From Welwitschia mirabilis (lineage: Eukaryota; Gnetophyta; Gnetopsida; Welwitschiales), in NCBI GenBank assembly GCA_051453625.1, contig JBOZIK010000001.1:254297151-254361150 (forward strand): DNA of 64,000 nt, read 5' to 3'. Numbering within the stretch: the stretch's first letter is position 1; every line of letters starts with the position of its first letter. The notes below the pieces were generated by a model. The model was given only the letters and a program-made list of their open reading frames with translations. It did no database searches and had not been told where the DNA came from. Both the position numbers and the translations under genes were made by a program. Positions 59,346 to 64,000 of this stretch are shown here, one piece after another.

Positions 59346-59962
59346 AAGTATCATGTTTAATAAATATCTGAAAAACCCAATGTTAACTAAACATTAGAGT
59401 TTAGTTGGTGGGTTTAAAACTTTCTTTGTTATATTAAATTAAACCTCGATCAGCCTCCTAAGTAAGTTGGGATGACTATTTATCTTTCAATTTTTCTTGT
59501 TAAGTTTATTTTTACTCTAGATTGACCAAACATTACATTTGAGTTAACCATTTTTACCTTAATATTTTTTATCAAACCATCTCCTAAATGGATCGACCCC
59601 ACATTTTGTAAGGTTGACCTCATTAAGGTCTTTTCCTAGTTAAATCAGGTTGATCACTCATTGTTTTTAGGTTAACTAACTTTGCCTTAGCTTTTACTGT
59701 TAAATCTTCTTCTCACATGGTCAACCACTTATCATTTATGATCAACTGTCACCTTATTGTTTGAATTTTAAAAATTTTTACATGGATTGATTAACATTAT
59801 TAATTGGTCACTTGCATTTACTGTAATACACCATGGATTTTTAAATCCATCCATCACTTTTCAAACCCTCACTTATCTCTTTCCTTCTTTATCATTTTCC
59901 TTAGCTCCTATGGCTCCCTCTTCCCCTTTATAATGTTTTTTATCTTTAGATCTGGTCTATAA
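59346..59962 (+). other. copia 3 spacer between pol and env-like ORF
   Basis: It is non-coding. 59430-59830 contains repeated GGTTGACC, GATCGACC and GGTCAACC words similar to those in the LTR region of this element and in the copia 2 LTR. Confidence 0.5.
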
Positions 59963-60745
59963 ATGGCTTCTCAGTGGTTAGGAGAAGGTTTTAGAAAGAG
60001 AAGAAAGAAGGATTCTATCAAAACTCCTAGTTACATCTTTTCTAGAATGAGCTCAGAGTAAATAAAATACTTTGAAAAGCATTTTGAGTCCAATTCGTTT
60101 GCCTTGGAAAAGACCTATGAATCTATGTAGTTCCTTAGTCTAAGCGAGGTTAAGAATATTCTTAAAGAAGTAAACTAGAGTTACTTCCTCTATGTCTTAG
60201 GCATGTATTATTCTCAAGTCATTTATTTATTTTATTCAAATGCTAGAGTTAATGCTACTCACTCCACTTTAATTACCATTGTATTTAGCCATGAAATCAC
60301 ATAATTGTTTCCCTGATATCTTTACTTATTTGGCAACCTTGAGAAAACATGGGAGAATATTGGTCCATAGCTAAATCCTTTAAATAAAAGAAAGCTATCG
60401 CTTAGCATGTGTGTGGCACTACTCTCACCTAGAATAAGATCCTTAAAGCCTCTCAAATTTTTCCTAGGTTTTGTCTTCTACATCTAATTTTATCATACAA
60501 TTTCCTTCTTGTTTTTAGGTATAGAACTAAACTCTTTAACTACCAAGTCTTCCTTCTCTACTCACTGTATTAGAGACATGACATCGATGCTCTTAGCATT
60601 ATGCTTAAGTAGATGGTAAATCATATTTAGCCTTAAGAGAGGCACTTCCTGTCATACCCCTTTCTTATCACATAAATTTATTAGCACTTTGACATTCCTC
60701 ATCTTGTTTGATAGGAGTTCAAAAGTGTTGTGATGCCAATTTGTG
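59963..60745 (+). pseudogene. copia 3 env-like / plant-transposon-type ORF
   Basis: ATG at 59963 opens a frame with a basic N-terminus (MASQWLGEGFRKRRKKDS), then KYFEKHFES, a FYSNARVNAT segment and, in a shifted frame, LFNYQVFLLYSLY and HIDIPHL-like segments near 60530-60710. Order and motifs fit the plant family found downstream of pol in sireviruses and near other retroelements. It has many stops and is cut off by gypsy D. An earlier ATG at 59910 stops after seven codons, so 59963 is preferred. No membrane anchor is clear. Confidence 0.6.
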
Positions 60746-60749
60746 GAAA

Positions 60750-62046
60750 TTTGATGGTGTGTTTTGAGTAATTCTACAGGGTAGTTATTCAGGTTTTGAT
60801 GCAATATGGATGATTATGAAGGAATGATAAGATGATCAGAAAAATAGGTGATATTTAGCATCTTTAGCAGGTTCTTGAGTTGATTCTGAGATTGCAGGAT
60901 AGGAGAAGAATGAAATAATGCAAATTTTGACTTACCTTAGAAAGAAAGAAGGCAATAAGACTGTCGTTCCCTTGGTCATGTGGACGACACTCAAAACGAC
61001 AGGATTGCTAACATGGACAGAAACCTACAGTGCCAACCGCAGAACCTGACACACACATCAAGAAGATGTCATCCATTTTATCATCCAAATGGCAATGAAG
61101 ATGAAACATCAAAACTAACGGCAAGTGCATGACACACAATCCAAAGCTTAGGGCATATAATCCAAGATGCTAAGACAACATCGTCCCAGTGGTCATTTGA
61201 ATGACAGTCAGGACGATAACTATTTTCTGCTTTGTAATGTGTGCCAATGGAACATGCGAGTTATCAGGGTTTTTTTCCCTCCTTGATTTTTTGGCCATCC
61301 ATTTCTTCTCTCATGGGTCTATAAATACTTATCTTCCCCTTCGTTTCTTTTTTTCATCTTTTATTCTCCATATTTGTGATGGAAGCTTGAAGGCGAGAGC
61401 TCCATCCCAAACTACAGAAAGGACTTTCCTTGGTATTAGGTTTTGTCCCCTTGTTGAGGTGCTGTTATTCTGGTCTTGTAAGTGGATGTTCATGATTTAG
61501 TAATACAAATTTTATTCTTCTCCTTATTGTGTATTTCCCTTATTGTTTAAGTTGATCTTATTTTAGCATATCTTGGATTTACTTAGATATTAAGGCCAAA
61601 ATTCATTAAGGTTGATCTCATCTTAGAATAGATTGCATTATTGTTTATTTCTCTATATCACATTTAAGTTGTATTTTGAGTAGATCTCATAATTCATATT
61701 GATTAGAAACTAGTTAATGCTCTTTCTATTCGATATAAGTTATAGAGAATTAGTCTTGTGTTAGGAGGGCTAACGTCTACATAAGATACATTCTATTGCA
61801 TTCCCATTTGCATTTCCATAAGTATTTTCATTACTTACATTATTTGTCATTCTATTTTTTATAAAGACAATAGATCAATAAAAATGTAGTCAATGTCATT
61901 TCTCTAACTCCAAGCCGAAGCCTTTGTTGAATTATGACATTCAGGTGAAACTCTTGTCTATACTAGCATGTATTTTTTTTGTGTAAGTGATATGATTTAC
62001 GGGTCTACCTAGGACTTTAAGATTACATAAAACTCGCACCATAACA
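60750..62046 (+). repeat. LTR of gypsy D, first copy
   Basis: The right end CCATAACA lies directly before a gypsy-type primer site. The left limit is approximate, set by the end of copia 3 similarity. It contains GGTCATGTGGACGACACTC and CAGTGGTCATTTGAATGACA blocks (60970-61005, 61183-61218), a TATA box, and a 3' region repeated after the gap. The frame 61201-61500 is LTR sequence. Confidence 0.65.
61319..61327 (+). promoter_or_regulatory. TATA box in LTR D
   Basis: CTATAAATA lies in the LTR of gypsy D about 730 bp before the primer site, a plausible LTR promoter. Confidence 0.5.
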
Positions 62047-62319
62047 TTTTGGCATCGTTTCCAAGGAAGGCTTCAAGGAGCTAAAAAGATTGTCATCAGA
62101 GGTAAGTACCTTGAAACTTTTGTTCAGGTTATTTATCTCAATTTAATACTGTGTTTTCCTAGATTAGTTTAGAGTAGGTTTTATTTGCTACATTTTAAAT
62201 TCTGTATTTTCTATTGCTTTTCCTTCTATTGTCTACACTGTCATCCGAACGACTCATTCGGATGATAGTCTTTTACCGCATTTGTTTGTTATGATGTCTG
62301 TGGTTTCTTTCTGCATTTG
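62047..62319 (+). other. gypsy D primer site and leader, first copy
   Basis: TTTTGGCATCGTTTCCAAGG at 62047-62066 is a decayed GGCGCC-type site. The leader contains GTCATCCGAACGACTCATTC followed by GGATGATAG (62240-62270). It runs into the gap. Confidence 0.7.
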
Positions 62320-62883
62320 NNNNNNNNNNNNNNNNNNNNNNNNNNNNNNNNNNNNNNNNNNNNNNNNNNNNNNNNNNNNNNNNNNNNNNNNNNNNNNNNN
62401 NNNNNNNNNNNNNNNNNNNNNNNNNNNNNNNNNNNNNNNNNNNNNNNNNNNNNNNNNNNNNNNNNNNNNNNNNNNNNNNNNNNNNNNNNNNNNNNNNNNN
62501 NNNNNNNNNNNNNNNNNNNNNNNNNNNNNNNNNNNNNNNNNNNNNNNNNNNNNNNNNNNNNNNNNNNNNNNNNNNNNNNNNNNNNNNNNNNNNNNNNNNN
62601 NNNNNNNNNNNNNNNNNNNNNNNNNNNNNNNNNNNNNNNNNNNNNNNNNNNNNNNNNNNNNNNNNNNNNNNNNNNNNNNNNNNNNNNNNNNNNNNNNNNN
62701 NNNNNNNNNNNNNNNNNNNNNNNNNNNNNNNNNNNNNNNNNNNNNNNNNNNNNNNNNNNNNNNNNNNNNNNNNNNNNNNNNNNNNNNNNNNNNNNNNNNN
62801 NNNNNNNNNNNNNNNNNNNNNNNNNNNNNNNNNNNNNNNNNNNNNNNNNNNNNNNNNNNNNNNNNNNNNNNNNNNNNNNNNNN
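62320..62883. other. assembly gap, 564 N
   Basis: This is unknown sequence. Long reading frames across it are artefacts. Confidence 0.95.
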
Positions 62884-63140
62884 TTTCCATTGCATTCCCA
62901 TTTGCATTGCCATAAGCATTTTCATTACTTGCATCATTTGTCATTCTGTTTCTACAAAGATGAAAGAGCAATATAAAAAAAGTAGTTGATGTCATTTCTC
63001 TAACTCCAAGTCTAAGCCTTCATGGGATTATAACATTCGGGTAAACTCTCATCTATACTAGCGTGTGTTTTTGTGCAAGTTATATGATTTATAGGTTTAC
63101 CTAAAGAGCTTCAGGATTGCATAAAGTTCGCACAGCAACA
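62884..63140 (+). repeat. LTR of gypsy D, second copy, 3' end
   Basis: It aligns with 61790-62046 at a constant offset of 1094 bases and ends CAGCAACA. The gap hides its left part. Confidence 0.82.
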
Positions 63141-63874
63141 TTTTAGCGTCATTGCCGGGGAAGGTTGCACGGAGCTAAAAAGATTGTTATCAGAGATAAG
63201 TACCTTGAAACTTCTATTCAAGTTATTTATCTCAAATTTAGTTTTTTTTCTAGATTAGTTTAGAGTAGGTCTTATTTACTGCATTTTAAATTCTGTATTT
63301 TCTATTGCTTTTACTTGTTGTCTTAATGGTCGTCCACACAACTCATCCAGATGACAGTCTTCTTTTTTACGCATTTGTCTATTACGGTCTATGTTTTCTT
63401 TTCACATTTGTCTGATGACTGTGTTGTCTCTTATGTCGTCCAGATGACACTAAAGACAATAGCCTATTTCTTTATTTCCTCTGTTGCACAAATTCTTACT
63501 TGATATCTCAACTGTCATCCGGATGACACTTTCGGATGACAGTCCACAGATTTATCTGTTTTCTGTAATTTTCTTTTTCTCTATAACCATCATCCTTCGG
63601 TTTATTGTTTTTAATTTTGTGTTCTGTTAGTTACTAGAATATGCAGGGATATGATTAATACAGGTAAGAAGACAAAATACTAGAGAGAACGAAACCTAAT
63701 CGAAGAAAACATCAAGGAGGGATTAATCAACATTGAGTTAAATCCAAGTACGCACACACCAGGTACGCAAATTCCCAAAATCAAAGAAGAATATTTTTCT
63801 GCATTTCTTATTTCAGAATCTGAATTTGCAAATGAAAAGCATAGTATAGAAGTGATTGTGTTATTCCTTTGGGG
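63141..63874 (+). other. gypsy D primer site and leader, second copy
   Basis: TTTTAGCGTCATTGCCGGGG (63141-63160) is much closer to TTGGCGCCGTTGCCGGGG than the first copy. The leader has motifs GGTCGTCCACACAACTCATC (63327), GTCGTCCAGATGACAC (63436) and GTCATCCGGATGACACTTTC followed by GGATGACAG (63513-63543). A Glu/Lys-rich reading (RNLIEENIKEGLINIELNP) at 63690-63760 may be the true gag start in another frame. Confidence 0.65.
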
Positions 63875-64000
63875 ATGTCAAATATGTCAAAATCATCGCA
63901 AAAGCAAAAACAAGTAGATTCTTTTAATTCTCCAATTACACTAGGAACTTCTTCTTCAAATGTGAATGTTATGCTTAGAGATTTAATTGCTAGTAAAAAA
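63875..64000 (+). CDS. gypsy D gag start, partial
   Basis: ATG at 63875 opens MSNMSKSSQKQKQVDSFNSP and continues without a stop for 42 codons to the window edge. Its position after a gypsy primer site and leader suggests gag, but no gag domain is reached. An upstream frame (63690-63760) may be part of the same protein after a frameshift. Confidence 0.45.
   Translation, partial: MSNMSKSSQKQKQVDSFNSPITLGTSSSNVNVMLRDLIASKK

Noticed and set aside
61201-61500. 99-codon frame starting after a GTCATTTGAATGAC block
   Set aside because: It lies within LTR D around the TATA box and has no recognisable domain.
62254-62995. Four overlapping frames of 219-240 codons
   Set aside because: They are produced by the 564-N gap; the flanks are LTR and leader of gypsy D.

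Overview
The window looks like nuclear DNA of a flowering plant. It is AT-rich, has no intact host gene, and consists almost entirely of old, nested LTR retrotransposons (Ty1/copia and Ty3/gypsy) whose reading frames are broken by many stops and frameshifts. Primer-binding sites of the plant types (initiator tRNA-Met for copia and some gypsy elements, a second GGCGCC-type site for other gypsy elements) are present in various states of decay. Several runs of N (8-10, 51, 100, 564 and 776 bases) show that this is a draft scaffold.

Layout. 1-7639: 5' LTR of a plus-strand gypsy element (A), split by a small minus-strand copia (copia 1, 2187-7519). 7640-9.65 kb: remains of A's primer site, gag and protease. 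About 9.66-27.85 kb: minus-strand gypsy element (G) with gag, protease, RT, RNase H and integrase remnants, its gag interrupted by a complete minus-strand copia (copia 2, 14668-24635) with two 1.2 kb LTRs and a perfect 5-bp target duplication. 27.86-30.16 kb: a second LTR of family A. 30.2-36.7 kb: mostly featureless AT-rich DNA with a possible Helitron Rep fragment and a PIF1-type helicase fragment. 36.77-50.14 kb: two LTRs of family B with a mixed interior: a small gag-only element (E) beside a palindrome made from its own LTR, an intronless pseudogene fragment of carbamoyl-phosphate synthase large subunit (carB), and a LINE zf-RVT fragment. 50.14-53.1 kb: another unresolved repeat. 53.1-60.75 kb: a plus-strand copia (copia 3) with gag, protease, integrase, RT, RNase H and an env-like ORF. 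60.75-64 kb: a plus-strand gypsy (D) with LTR, primer site, leader and the start of gag, running off the window.

The most useful observations are: (1) the two large copia elements both carry an extra ORF downstream of pol of the plant env-like/plant-transposon type, as in sireviruses; (2) a carB fragment sits between the two LTRs of family B; (3) a ~165-bp-arm palindrome is built from inverted copies of one LTR end; (4) at four gaps the sequence left of the gap is duplicated right of it, an assembly signature that affects interpretation; (5) a palindromic GTCATCCGGATGAC-like motif recurs in two different gypsy elements. Nothing here works as a set of cooperating genes; the readable history is one of successive insertion, decay and rearrangement.
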